From Chitinophagaceae bacterium (GTDB taxonomy: Bacteria > Bacteroidota > Bacteroidia > Chitinophagales > Chitinophagaceae), in the NCBI GenBank assembly GCA_016786885.1, contig JAEUVO010000082.1, positions 52,940-116,939 of the forward strand: a stretch of DNA of 64,000 nucleotides, given 5' to 3'. Positions 48,586 to 57,280 of the stretch are shown in pieces. How positions within the stretch are numbered: position 1 is the first letter of the stretch; each line of letters begins with the position of its first letter. A model generated the notes under the pieces. The model did no database searches and was not told where the DNA came from. It saw nothing but the letters and a program-made list of their open reading frames with translations. The translations under genes were made by a program, and so were the position numbers.

Positions 48586-50019
48586 CTACAACGAAAGACT
48601 GCCTGAAGCAATGAATTCGCCTTTTATCAGTGTATAATTTATTCCCCGGATTTTGATCACTTCACCTTCTTTTACTTCAGATAAAGTATAGATATCCTCC
48701 TCTATCAAATGTAATGATCCCTTTGAATCTCTCACCAGCTTAAGATAATCCTTATTAATCTTATCCATTACTCCGCATACAACCACCTTTACAGGTTTCT
48801 TTACCTTCAGCAATAAGGATATATCTTTTACAGGAGCCCAGTTATCAACGATCATTACTACCGAATCACACTTTTCACATACTTTCTCCGCTTCTAACAA
48901 AGCCTCGATATTATTCTCCGGCGCATCCCCGCCACCGCCATTTGTCATGGCTTTTACAATGGTTTTCTCTACCTCATCATAGCTGTCAGAAAAAACAGTG
49001 TATATACCCCCTGTTTTTCCAATTATCTTGTCTTTGTCCTCCTTACTATCACCGTCATTGAAAAAAAGAAAATATCTTTTGGCCTTATCAGTCATAGTTA
49101 GCTTAAGCCATTGAAGTAGCTGGCTGGTATAAGGATACATACTGCCTGTAACATCGGCAATGACCATTGCTTTGTTCCATTTATGCCTGTTGAATACACT
49201 GCTTACTGTTGAGTCAGCCAGTTGGTAAAGAAAAAAGTCTGTAGAGTAAGTCGGGCAATCACCCCCCACTTCTATATGATAAACAGAATCCCAACCAACA
49301 TAATCCTTCTCTTTGATAACGGGTTCCAGGCCACTTACTAAATAATCCTTTACAGCCCATTTTTTGACAACCCTGGGAATATCACCAGGAATATGCCATG
49401 GATTGTTTATTGAGCTATCTTCCAAAAAACCTGTGGTATCAACCATAACTATTTTCGTACCGCACCAGTTGGTAAATACTGAATCAACAGCCGTTTCATC
49501 TTTTAAAACATCGGTAACCTCAGCTCCGGCCCTGAGAGATTCCTTCAATTTTTCAATTTCCTTTTTTGATTCTTCTTTTGTTGGTTTTGGTCTGAAATAA
49601 ATAAAGAATCCATGCTGAAGCGTTTCTGCTGTCTTCCTTGTTTTGGCAATGGTTTGTCTGACTTTTCTGAATTCAATATCCGCCTCAGTAAAGAGTTTGG
49701 GCAAAACCTTTTTCAGGCTCTCAAATCTTTTTTTGTTCAGCAGGGAAAAGTCCTGGCCCGCAGGATAATCAGAATATACCAGGTCAATCCTGACAATACT
49801 AGCCTCTTTCAGTTTTTGAATAGCGCTTTCCTGGTTATACGAAAAAGTAGATTTTCCGAACTCCATTGGCAGGTATAGCACCCAGCTGCCAGCTGCCATC
49901 ATCTCGTAATAATCTGTTTTCACCTCTTTTGCTTTTAGCAAAGAGGATATATCCGTTATCTGTGAATGAGAAAGAAAGGCTGTAAAAAACAGGAAAACAA
50001 GCAGTATAATCTTCCGCAT
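48586..50019 (-). CDS. Secreted VWA-like protein of unknown function
   Basis: 477 residues from the ATG at 50019; the 29 codons upstream in the frame overlap the next gene and are not credible. A signal peptide is clear (MRKIILLVFLFFTAFLSHSQ). Around residue 289, AMVIADVTGSMYPY has the MIDAS-like D-x-T-x-S of a von Willebrand A domain, and GGGGDAPENN further on matches its second metal-binding loop. The N-terminal half (LLKAKEVKTDYYEMMAAGSW) is unassigned. It starts 19 bases after the stop of the Tat-exported PLP enzyme, so the two are probably co-transcribed. Confidence 0.7.
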   Translation of the reverse strand: MRKIILLVFLFFTAFLSHSQITDISSLLKAKEVKTDYYEMMAAGSWVLYLPMEFGKSTFSYNQESAIQKLKEASIVRIDLVYSDYPAGQDFSLLNKKRFESLKKVLPKLFTEADIEFRKVRQTIAKTRKTAETLQHGFFIYFRPKPTKEESKKEIEKLKESLRAGAEVTDVLKDETAVDSVFTNWCGTKIVMVDTTGFLEDSSINNPWHIPGDIPRVVKKWAVKDYLVSGLEPVIKEKDYVGWDSVYHIEVGGDCPTYSTDFFLYQLADSTVSSVFNRHKWNKAMVIADVTGSMYPYTSQLLQWLKLTMTDKAKRYFLFFNDGDSKEDKDKIIGKTGGIYTVFSDSYDEVEKTIVKAMTNGGGGDAPENNIEALLEAEKVCEKCDSVVMIVDNWAPVKDISLLLKVKKPVKVVVCGVMDKINKDYLKLVRDSKGSLHLIEEDIYTLSEVKEGEVIKIRGINYTLIKGEFIASGSLSL

Positions 50020-50038
50020 AAAATTTTCAGAATAAGAT

Positions 50039-51337
50039 TCAGCTTTTGGCAAATTGCATAATTCCTTCCACCAGCACATCCAAATTCTTAGATGTTGTAT
50101 ACACATTCGGTGTTACCCTTACCCCCACTATATTTTCCCATGTTATGGCCACGGTATGCACTTTATATTTATCCAGCAGAAATGAATCTAATTCATTGGG
50201 CTTTCTCCCTTCTATGCCCACATTACCGATAGCGCAGCCCCATTTTGGATTAAGTGAGGTATTCAGTTTCACTTTGGGAATATCTTTTACTTTCTCCATC
50301 CAGTAATTTTTCAGGTAATGCAGCCTTTTTTGTTTCCGCTCTATCCCAATCATATCATGAAACTCGATGGCTTTACCAATTGCCTGCTCAATAAAGAAAG
50401 GACGGGTACCAAGGTTTTCAAATTTTCTTATATCGTCTTTCAGCGGGTTATCTGAAGTTGCAAACAGAGGGTACAGGTTTTTGATCTTTTCCTTTTTTAC
50501 ATACAACATACCGCTTCCAATTGGTGCATATAACCATTTATGTAAACTGGCGGCAAAGTAATCTGCATCCAGGTCTGGTATCTTAAAATCAAAATGGGCA
50601 AAGCTGTGAGCACCATCCACTACTACTTCAATTCCTCTTTTATGCGCTTCCGCAGCGATCTTCTTCACCGGCAATATCTGGCCGTTCCAGTTAATGATAT
50701 GAGTAATATGCACCACTTTAGTTTTAGCAGAAAAGGCATTTACATATTGCTGCACCAAATAATTTTCATCCTCACTTGGTAAATCAAGATTTATCCAAAT
50801 CATCTTAATTCCGTCCCTGAGTTCCCTTTGTTTGTATGCGTTGATCATATTGGGATAATCCTGTTTAGCAGCCACCACTTCATCCCCTGCTTTTAGTTGC
50901 AGGCCAAAAATAACAGTCTCCAGACCTTCTGATGAGTTCCTGTTTATAACAATTTCCTCAGCATCACACCCAGCCAACTTTGCCAGGTTCTTCCTGAGCG
51001 GTTCACGGCCCTGATCAAGAGTTCGCCACATATAAAAACTTGGTGCCTCATTACTCAGATCATAATACCTTTTCATAGCATCCTGCACTGTTTTAGGCGC
51101 CGGTGAAACACCCCCATTATTCAGGTTGATCAGCCCGGGGGAAACAGTAAATGATTGTTGTATATAATACCAGAAATCTTCTTCTGATGCCAGGTCATCC
51201 GGAGACACTCCTTCTGCATCACGCAGGGCACTTTCAAGATTACGGCTCCATGCAGGTTGCGCAAGAGACGAAAATAAAGCTGTGGCTGAAAATAATCCTG
51301 CTTTACGCAAGAAACGGCGACGGTTGGTTGCTGGCAT
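50039..51337 (-). CDS. Tat-exported class V aminotransferase-fold PLP enzyme
   Basis: 432 residues. A twin-arginine signal (NRRRFLRKAGLFSATALF) predicts Tat export, unusual for a PLP enzyme. The fold-type I core is intact: LNNGGVSPAP near the start, SSEGLETV, DGAHSF with D241, and the Schiff-base K267 in ASLHKWLYAPIG. It resembles isopenicillin-N-epimerase-like members rather than NifS-type desulfurases, because no catalytic-loop Cys is seen. Substrate unknown. It is the upstream partner of the VWA-like gene. Confidence 0.83.
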   Translation of the reverse strand: MPATNRRRFLRKAGLFSATALFSSLAQPAWSRNLESALRDAEGVSPDDLASEEDFWYYIQQSFTVSPGLINLNNGGVSPAPKTVQDAMKRYYDLSNEAPSFYMWRTLDQGREPLRKNLAKLAGCDAEEIVINRNSSEGLETVIFGLQLKAGDEVVAAKQDYPNMINAYKQRELRDGIKMIWINLDLPSEDENYLVQQYVNAFSAKTKVVHITHIINWNGQILPVKKIAAEAHKRGIEVVVDGAHSFAHFDFKIPDLDADYFAASLHKWLYAPIGSGMLYVKKEKIKNLYPLFATSDNPLKDDIRKFENLGTRPFFIEQAIGKAIEFHDMIGIERKQKRLHYLKNYWMEKVKDIPKVKLNTSLNPKWGCAIGNVGIEGRKPNELDSFLLDKYKVHTVAITWENIVGVRVTPNVYTTSKNLDVLVEGIMQFAKS

Positions 51338-51376
51338 AGTGCTTAGTTTACATAAATTTAGTCTAAAAATAAAAAG

Positions 51377-51643
51377 ATGGAGAAACTTTACACTAAAGCA
51401 GAGGTTGAGGTTATGCTTAATAAAGCAATACTTGATGGTAAAATTAAAGCACTAAAGTATTGCTCAGGCTATATTGAGTTTTTAATTAACCCTACTCAAG
51501 AACAGTTCGACTATATTCAAGAAAATGGCTGGACATATAGTGAAAACTTCATTGAATTGAATGGCAGACTGTCAGCCCTCCTTAATGTAAAAAATCAGAT
51601 AGAAAAGACCATTACTAACTTAGAAACAAAAAAAGCTCAATAG
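51377..51643 (+). CDS. Small hypothetical protein
   Basis: 88 residues, not recognised. The N-terminal EKLYTKAEVEVMLNKAILDGKIKAL looks helical, and the C-terminal half (LLNVKNQIEKTITNLETKKA) looks like a coiled coil. No signal or membrane helix. Codon use and the clean ATG suggest a real gene, but there is no ribosome-binding site. It is divergent from the PLP enzyme gene (39-base gap) and lies 60 bases before cphA. Confidence 0.5.
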   Translation: MEKLYTKAEVEVMLNKAILDGKIKALKYCSGYIEFLINPTQEQFDYIQENGWTYSENFIELNGRLSALLNVKNQIEKTITNLETKKAQ

Positions 51644-51703
51644 TAGTGCCGCAGTTGGCTACCTAACTAAAAAAACTTAAATTGAAGGTTCAACTTTTCA
51701 TAT

Positions 51704-54352
51704 ATGAAAATACTTGAAATCAAAGTGCTGAAAGGCCCCAATTACTGGAGTGTGCGCCGCACCAAACTTATCCAGATGAAACTGGACCTGGAAGAAAAAG
51801 AGAATATGCCAACCAATAAGATTCCGGGGTTCAGGGAACGGTTGGAACAATTGCTTCCCTCCTTATATGAACATCGCTGCAGCGTGGGAGAACCGGGTGG
51901 TTTTTTTCAACGGGTGGATGAAGGCACCTGGATGGGGCATGTAGTGGAGCATATAGCTTTGGAGATTCAGACATTGGCCGGAATGGATACTGGTTTCGGA
52001 AGGACAAGAACTCCTGAAGGGGAAAAAGAAGGTGTATACTATGTGGTGTTCAGTTATATGGAAGAAGATGCCGGTGTATATGCGGCGAAAGCTGCAGTAA
52101 GAATTGCGCAAGCATTGATTGATGGAACTGCGTATGATCTGTCGGAAGATATTCAAAAAATGCGGGAGATCAGGGAAGACACACGGCTAGGGCCTTCCAC
52201 GGGTTGCATTGTAGAAGAAGCAGCCAAAAGAGGAATCCCTTACATAAGATTGAATAAACAAAGTTTAGTGCAGCTCGGTTATGGAGTAAATCAAAAAAGA
52301 ATAAGGGCCACTATTGCATCGACCACCGGGAATATTGCTGTTGACATTGCCTGTGACAAAGAAGAAACAAAGGCATTACTCGAGGCAGCAGAGATACCGG
52401 TTCCAAGAGGTACGGTAATAAGAACAGAAGCCGGCCTGGATGAAGCAATAGAAAAATTTGGTTACCCACTGGTGATAAAACCCATCGATGGCAATCATGG
52501 TAAAGGCAATACCACCAACATCACCAACAGGGAACAAGCAATCAAAGCATTTGAAGCAGCTAAAGCTTACAGCCGCAGTGTGATCGTAGAACGATTTATC
52601 ACCGGTTACGATTTTCGCTGCCTGGTTATTAATTATAAATTTATTTGTGCTGCGTTGAGAACACCTGCTTCTGTTGTAGGAGATGGTGTACACAATATTC
52701 AATGGCTGATTGATGAAACCAATAAAGATCCCCGCCGTGGTTACGGGCATGAAAAAGTACTGACACAAATCACCATTGACCAGTTCACTCAAAAGATGCT
52801 GGATGATGCAGGTATTACGCTAGAACATATTCCTGCAAAGGGTGAAAGGGTTTTACTAAAACCTACTGCTAATCTTTCTACTGGCGGCACCTCGACAGAT
52901 GTAACAGATGAAGTACATCCGGCGAATATCTTCATGTTTGAACGTATTGCCAAGATCATCGGGCTTGACATATGCGGTATTGATGTAATGGCCACAGATT
53001 TAAGAACTCCTGTTGCCGAAAATGGGGGAGCCATCCTTGAAGTAAATGCAGCACCCGGTTTCCGTATGCATATAGAACCGGCTGAAGGTTTACCCAGGAA
53101 TGTGGCTGAACCTGTTGTTGATATGCTGTTTCCAAAGGGCAGTGCAGGAAGAATTCCCATCATTGCTATTACAGGAACAAACGGAAAAACAACCACTACA
53201 AGGCTGACAGCACATATAGCTAAAAGTGCCGGCAAAAAAGTTGGATATACCACTTCTGATGGTGTGTACATCCAGAATCAGCTGATGATGAAAGGAGATT
53301 GTACTGGTCCCATTTCATCAGCCTTTGTATTGAAGGATCCGACTGTTGATTTTGCAGTACTGGAATGTGCAAGGGGGGGTATTTTAAAAGCAGGATTGGC
53401 TTTTCAAAATTGCGAAGTGGCGGTGGTGACCAATGTAGCTGCCGATCATATTGGTTTGGGTGGCATCAACAGTGTGGAGGCAATGGCAAAAGTAAAAGCC
53501 GTTGTTCCCGAAACTGTTTTTCCACATGGGTATGCAGTACTTAATGCAGATGATGATCTTGTATATAAAATGAAGTATGACCTGAAATGCAATATCGCCT
53601 TATTCAGTATGGATGAAACCAATCCAAGAATAAAACAACATTGCAATGATAATGGTCTTGCCTGTGTGTATGAGAACGGCTATGTAACTATAATGAAAGG
53701 AAACTGGAAGATAAGAGTACTGCCAGCCAGGGACATCCCCCTGACTTATGAAGCCAAAGCCGTGCATAATATCAATAACTGTTTACCGGCTGTTCTTTCT
53801 GCTTATTTATTCCGTGATATTACCATTGATGATATACGCATCGGGCTGCAAACATTTATTCCGAGTGAGAGCCTGACACCAGGTCGCCTGAATTTTTTCC
53901 ATTTCAAGAACTTTACCATGCTCGCAGATTTTGCGCATAACCCGCATGGCTTAAAGTTGCTTTGTGATTTTGTCAGCAAACTGGACTACCCGGCAAAAAT
54001 TGGAATTATCAGCGGTACCGGCGACCGCCGGGATGAAGACATCCGTGAACTAGGAGAAATTTCCGCTACTTATTTTGATGAAATCATTATCAGATGCGAT
54101 AAGAACCTGAGAGGAAGAACAGCAGACGAGATCATTGATTTGCTGAAAGAAGGTATCAATAAAGTAAATCCTTCTATACCTGTGCTGACTATTCCTAACG
54201 AAGACCAGGCCCTGGATCATATATATGAAAATCATAAACTCGGTGCCCTGTATACTATTATGTGCGATGTGGTGGCAAGGGCATTAGATAAGATTAAAGA
54301 GCTAAAAGTAAGGGAAGAAAAAGAAGGAGTTAAAGCGCCACAAACAATATAA
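51704..54352 (+). CDS. cphA: Cyanophycin synthetase
   Basis: 882 residues, canonical CphA length. The N-terminal domain (IKVLKGPNYWSVRRTKLIQM) is followed by an ATP-grasp domain (about residues 220-475, with PLVIKPIDGNHGKGNTTNI) and a Mur-ligase-like domain with the P-loop GTNGKTT at 491-497. The two ATP sites add Asp to the backbone and Arg to its side chain. The C-terminus is intact. The product is the nitrogen store multi-L-arginyl-poly-L-aspartate. Located near cyanophycinase, so the organism likely makes and consumes it. Confidence 0.96.
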   Translation: MKILEIKVLKGPNYWSVRRTKLIQMKLDLEEKENMPTNKIPGFRERLEQLLPSLYEHRCSVGEPGGFFQRVDEGTWMGHVVEHIALEIQTLAGMDTGFGRTRTPEGEKEGVYYVVFSYMEEDAGVYAAKAAVRIAQALIDGTAYDLSEDIQKMREIREDTRLGPSTGCIVEEAAKRGIPYIRLNKQSLVQLGYGVNQKRIRATIASTTGNIAVDIACDKEETKALLEAAEIPVPRGTVIRTEAGLDEAIEKFGYPLVIKPIDGNHGKGNTTNITNREQAIKAFEAAKAYSRSVIVERFITGYDFRCLVINYKFICAALRTPASVVGDGVHNIQWLIDETNKDPRRGYGHEKVLTQITIDQFTQKMLDDAGITLEHIPAKGERVLLKPTANLSTGGTSTDVTDEVHPANIFMFERIAKIIGLDICGIDVMATDLRTPVAENGGAILEVNAAPGFRMHIEPAEGLPRNVAEPVVDMLFPKGSAGRIPIIAITGTNGKTTTTRLTAHIAKSAGKKVGYTTSDGVYIQNQLMMKGDCTGPISSAFVLKDPTVDFAVLECARGGILKAGLAFQNCEVAVVTNVAADHIGLGGINSVEAMAKVKAVVPETVFPHGYAVLNADDDLVYKMKYDLKCNIALFSMDETNPRIKQHCNDNGLACVYENGYVTIMKGNWKIRVLPARDIPLTYEAKAVHNINNCLPAVLSAYLFRDITIDDIRIGLQTFIPSESLTPGRLNFFHFKNFTMLADFAHNPHGLKLLCDFVSKLDYPAKIGIISGTGDRRDEDIRELGEISATYFDEIIIRCDKNLRGRTADEIIDLLKEGINKVNPSIPVLTIPNEDQALDHIYENHKLGALYTIMCDVVARALDKIKELKVREEKEGVKAPQTI

Positions 54353-54368
54353 TTTCTTTCAAAAACCA

Positions 54369-54400
54369 TTTGGGAGAAAAGGCATATAGCCCTATTTTTG
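54369..54400 (+). promoter_or_regulatory. tRNA-Gln promoter (TTTG-N20-TATTTTTG)
   Basis: TTTG at 54369-54372, 20-base spacer, TATTTTTG at 54393-54400. The tRNA starts 28 bases further on. A small hairpin TCCAATT-GAA-AATTGGA (54404-54420) fills the leader. Confidence 0.75.
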
Positions 54401-54427
54401 CACTCCAATTGAAAATTGGAACAGGAT

Positions 54428-54498
54428 TGACCCATGGTGTAATGGTAGCACTACTGATTTTGGTTCAGTCAGTTAAGGTTCGAATCCTTATGGGTCAA
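54428..54498 (+). tRNA. tRNA-Gln (anticodon TTG)
   Basis: 71 bases. Acceptor TGACCCA / TGGGTCA with discriminator A; anticodon arm CTGATTTTGGTTCAG gives TTG; T arm AAGGTTCGAATCCTT. Own promoter and terminator. Confidence 0.96.
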
Positions 54499-54504
54499 CT
54501 AAAG

Positions 54505-54527
54505 CCCCGCTTAACGGCGGGGTTTTG
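54505..54527 (+). terminator. Terminator after tRNA-Gln
   Basis: Stem CCCCGC / GCGGGG (54505-54510 with 54517-54522) followed by TTTT. It lies six bases beyond the tRNA and ends just where the convergent rfbD gene stops. Confidence 0.8.
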
Positions 54528-55391
54528 TCATTTTAAAAGGGAAATACAGGTCGCAAGGCTTGATTTCCAGTCTTTCAGCCGAATGCCGAAGACATCATGG
54601 ATCTTACTTTTATCCAATACTGAATAAGCCGGTCTTTTTGCAGGTGTAGGATACTGAGAGGTGGGAATGGGATTGATTTTACAATTGCCTCCACTTAATC
54701 CTTTTATTGCTACGGCAAAATCGTACCAACTGATGATCCCTTCATTACTGTAGTGATAAATACCCGGCTGCCATTTACCTGATGAGATGATCCGGAGGAT
54801 AGCATCTGCCAGGTCAGCAGCATATGTGGGAGAACCTACCTGGTCACTCACTACATTTAATTCTTCTCTTTCACTCATCAATTTGAGCATGGTCTTCACA
54901 AAGTTTTTTCCAAATTCAGAATACACCCATGAAGTGCGGATGATGATGGCCTCCGGATTGAATTGCAAGGCTTCCTTCTCCCCTTTCAATTTAGAAGCTC
55001 CATATACTGATTGCGGATTTACCTGTGAATCTTCTTTATAGGGTGTGGTAGCGGTTCCGTCAAATACATAATCAGTGGAAACATGAATGAAACGGGTTTG
55101 GTATTCTTTACAAACTGCAGCCAGGACTCCTACCGCTTCTGCATTCACCTGGAAAGCCAACTCCTTTTCAGATTCGGCTTTATCAACAGCCGTATAAGCG
55201 GCACAGTTGATCAGGTATTGGGGATGATATCCTTTAAAAAAATTGCGTACCAGTTCGAAATGATGAATAGGCAGATCTTCCCTGGATAAAAAAATAAATT
55301 CAAACTGGGGGAAAGAAGCTTCCAGTTGTTTTAGCTCTTTGCCTAATTGTCCGTTAGAACCTGTAACAAGTATTTTTGGTTTCATTGTCAT
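54528..55391 (-). CDS. rfbD: dTDP-4-dehydrorhamnose reductase
   Basis: 287 residues. NAD(P)-binding TGSNGQLGKEL (residues 10-20), the YVFDG segment after FIHVSTD, and the catalytic Y130-x3-K134 (YGASK) identify RmlD. It makes dTDP-L-rhamnose, the last step of that pathway. The start codon overlaps the rfbC stop (ATGA). rfbA and rfbB are not in this window. No sign of horizontal transfer in composition. Confidence 0.92.
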   Translation of the reverse strand: MTMKPKILVTGSNGQLGKELKQLEASFPQFEFIFLSREDLPIHHFELVRNFFKGYHPQYLINCAAYTAVDKAESEKELAFQVNAEAVGVLAAVCKEYQTRFIHVSTDYVFDGTATTPYKEDSQVNPQSVYGASKLKGEKEALQFNPEAIIIRTSWVYSEFGKNFVKTMLKLMSEREELNVVSDQVGSPTYAADLADAILRIISSGKWQPGIYHYSNEGIISWYDFAVAIKGLSGGNCKINPIPTSQYPTPAKRPAYSVLDKSKIHDVFGIRLKDWKSSLATCISLLK

Positions 55392-55951
55392 CAGCTGGCG
55401 AATACAAAACTATTTCTACAATCTGCCAGTGTGGGCAATACCTTGTCCTTATCAGAAACAATGGCTTCTTCTGCCGGTATTTTCCAGTCGATACTCAACT
55501 CGGGATCATTATAGATAATACCGCCTTCGCTTTCCTTATTATAAAAACCATCGCATTTATATAATACTTCTGCCCTCTCACTTAACACAGAGAATCCATG
55601 TGCAAATCCTTTGGGAATCAACAACTGTCTTTTGTTTTTAGCAGACAGGACCTTGCTAAAACTTTTTCCATAGGTAGGCGATCCCTTACGGATATCCACC
55701 ACTACATCCAGTATCTTCCCTCTGAGTGCTCTCACCAATTTGGTTTGGTCATGCGGCGGAAGCTGGTAATGTAATCCCCTGATCACTCCGTAGCATGATG
55801 ACGACTGATTATCCTGCACCCAGTGAATATTAATTCCCTGTTGCTGAAATGTTTTCTCACTGTAGGATTCAAAGAAAAAACCACGACTGTCTTCAAATAC
55901 AGCAGGTTCATATACAAAAAGTCCGGGAAAGTCTGTTTTAATGAATGGCAT
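55391..55951 (-). CDS. rfbC: dTDP-4-dehydrorhamnose 3,5-epimerase
   Basis: 186 residues. H61 in RGLHYQLPP, plus LVRALRGKILDVVVDIRKGS and PKGFAHGFSVL are the RmlC signatures. It epimerises dTDP-4-keto-6-deoxyglucose before RfbD. It lies between rfbD (one-base overlap) and the nucleotide-sugar dehydrogenase (one-base gap), so the three genes are one operon. Confidence 0.93.
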   Translation of the reverse strand: MPFIKTDFPGLFVYEPAVFEDSRGFFFESYSEKTFQQQGINIHWVQDNQSSSCYGVIRGLHYQLPPHDQTKLVRALRGKILDVVVDIRKGSPTYGKSFSKVLSAKNKRQLLIPKGFAHGFSVLSERAEVLYKCDGFYNKESEGGIIYNDPELSIDWKIPAEEAIVSDKDKVLPTLADCRNSFVFAS

Positions 55952-55952
55952 A

Positions 55953-57242
55953 TTATAAACTCCAGTAGGTTCGGTTAAAAATTTTATTACGGTATATACC
56001 TTTCAAGTCAGCCACCATCGCATGTGGTTTAGTTATGCTGGAAAAATAATTCTCATCAAGATCTTTATACTGTTTATGTGGGACCGGTATAATGACCGCA
56101 TCATAGTCATTGGCTACTTTCTCCACCAGTCCAAATCCATATTCATGTTCCAGTTCTTTTGAATCAGCATGCGGGTCTTCCACTTCCACATTCACATAAA
56201 ATTCCTTTAAGGCATTAACCACATCACTTACTTTGGAGTTGCGGATATCACTCACATCTTCCTTAAATGTGGCTCCCTTGATAAGCACTTTGGCAGATTT
56301 AACATCACCGCTGTTCCTGATTATATGCTGTATTACTTTTTTGGCCACATACTTACCCATATTATCATTGATGCTTCTTCCTGATAATATCACTTCTGAA
56401 TGATAGCCCAGCTCTTTTGCCTTATAGGTAAGATAATACGGATCCACACCGATACAATGACCTCCCACCAGGCCCGGCTGAAATTTTAGAAAATTCCATT
56501 TTGTACCTGCTGCTTCCAATACTTCATAGGTATTTATATTCATCCTGTCGAAGATCAGCGACAGTTCATTCATCAATGCAATGTTGAGGTCCCTTTGCGT
56601 ATTTTCAATGATCTTGGCTGCTTCGGCCACTTTGATTGACGAAGCCCGGTGTACCCCGGCTTTTACCACTAACTCGTATGTTTTTGCTATTTCTTCCAGC
56701 GATTCAGTATCACATCCCGACACAACTTTTACAATTGTGGCCAGGGTATGATTTTTATCTCCCGGATTGATCCGCTCCGGTGAATAACCCAGTTTGAAAT
56801 CAATAACATTCTTTAATCCAGATAATTTTTCAATGATAGGTAAACAATCTTCTTCTGTACAACCGGGATAAACTGTTGATTCAAATACAACGTAGTCTCC
56901 TTTTTTAATCACCTTTCCAACTGTTTCAGAAGCTCTTTGTACCGGAGTAAGATCCGGAACATTATGATCATCTACAGGGGTGGGTACAGCCACGATAAAG
57001 AATTTTGCTTCCCGCAATACATCCAATGAATCTGTAAAAGTTATATCGCAATGCTCAAAAGCTTCCTTTTCCAGTTCATTACTGGGGTCAATTCCGTTTT
57101 TCATCATCTCAATCCGCCTGGCACTGATGTCAAAACCGATGACAGATATTTTCTTAGCGAATTCTAATGCGATGGGAAGTCCTACATAACCCAGCCCGAT
57201 TACGGCCAATTTTACTTTTTTGTCAATTAGTTCCTGGTACAT
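55953..57242 (-). CDS. UDP-N-acetylhexosamine 6-dehydrogenase (WbpA/WbpO/TviB-type)
   Basis: 429 residues. NAD-binding GLGYVG at 16-21, EFAKKISVIGFD, and catalytic C263 in GGHCIGVDPYYL are complete, with the C-terminal UDP-binding domain (FKEDVSDIRNSKV). It oxidises C6 of a UDP-N-acetylhexosamine to the uronic acid. The KWNFLKFQPGLVGGHC context is closer to TviB/WbpO than to Ugd. It lies next to a DegT aminotransferase gene, which suggests an aminouronic-acid sugar in the surface polysaccharide. Confidence 0.86.
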   Translation of the reverse strand: MYQELIDKKVKLAVIGLGYVGLPIALEFAKKISVIGFDISARRIEMMKNGIDPSNELEKEAFEHCDITFTDSLDVLREAKFFIVAVPTPVDDHNVPDLTPVQRASETVGKVIKKGDYVVFESTVYPGCTEEDCLPIIEKLSGLKNVIDFKLGYSPERINPGDKNHTLATIVKVVSGCDTESLEEIAKTYELVVKAGVHRASSIKVAEAAKIIENTQRDLNIALMNELSLIFDRMNINTYEVLEAAGTKWNFLKFQPGLVGGHCIGVDPYYLTYKAKELGYHSEVILSGRSINDNMGKYVAKKVIQHIIRNSGDVKSAKVLIKGATFKEDVSDIRNSKVSDVVNALKEFYVNVEVEDPHADSKELEHEYGFGLVEKVANDYDAVIIPVPHKQYKDLDENYFSSITKPHAMVADLKGIYRNKIFNRTYWSL

Positions 57243-57280
57243 TTTTCAGTAAGGTTTAATAGATAAATGAAATATGCTGC

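Noticed and set aside
50039..51337. Cysteine desulfurase (NifS/IscS)
   Set aside because: No conserved active-site Cys loop is seen, and the twin-Arg signal does not fit a cytoplasmic desulfurase.
51377..54352. Toxin-antitoxin pair in the small gene before cphA
   Set aside because: Only one small gene is present, and CphA is a clear housekeeping enzyme.
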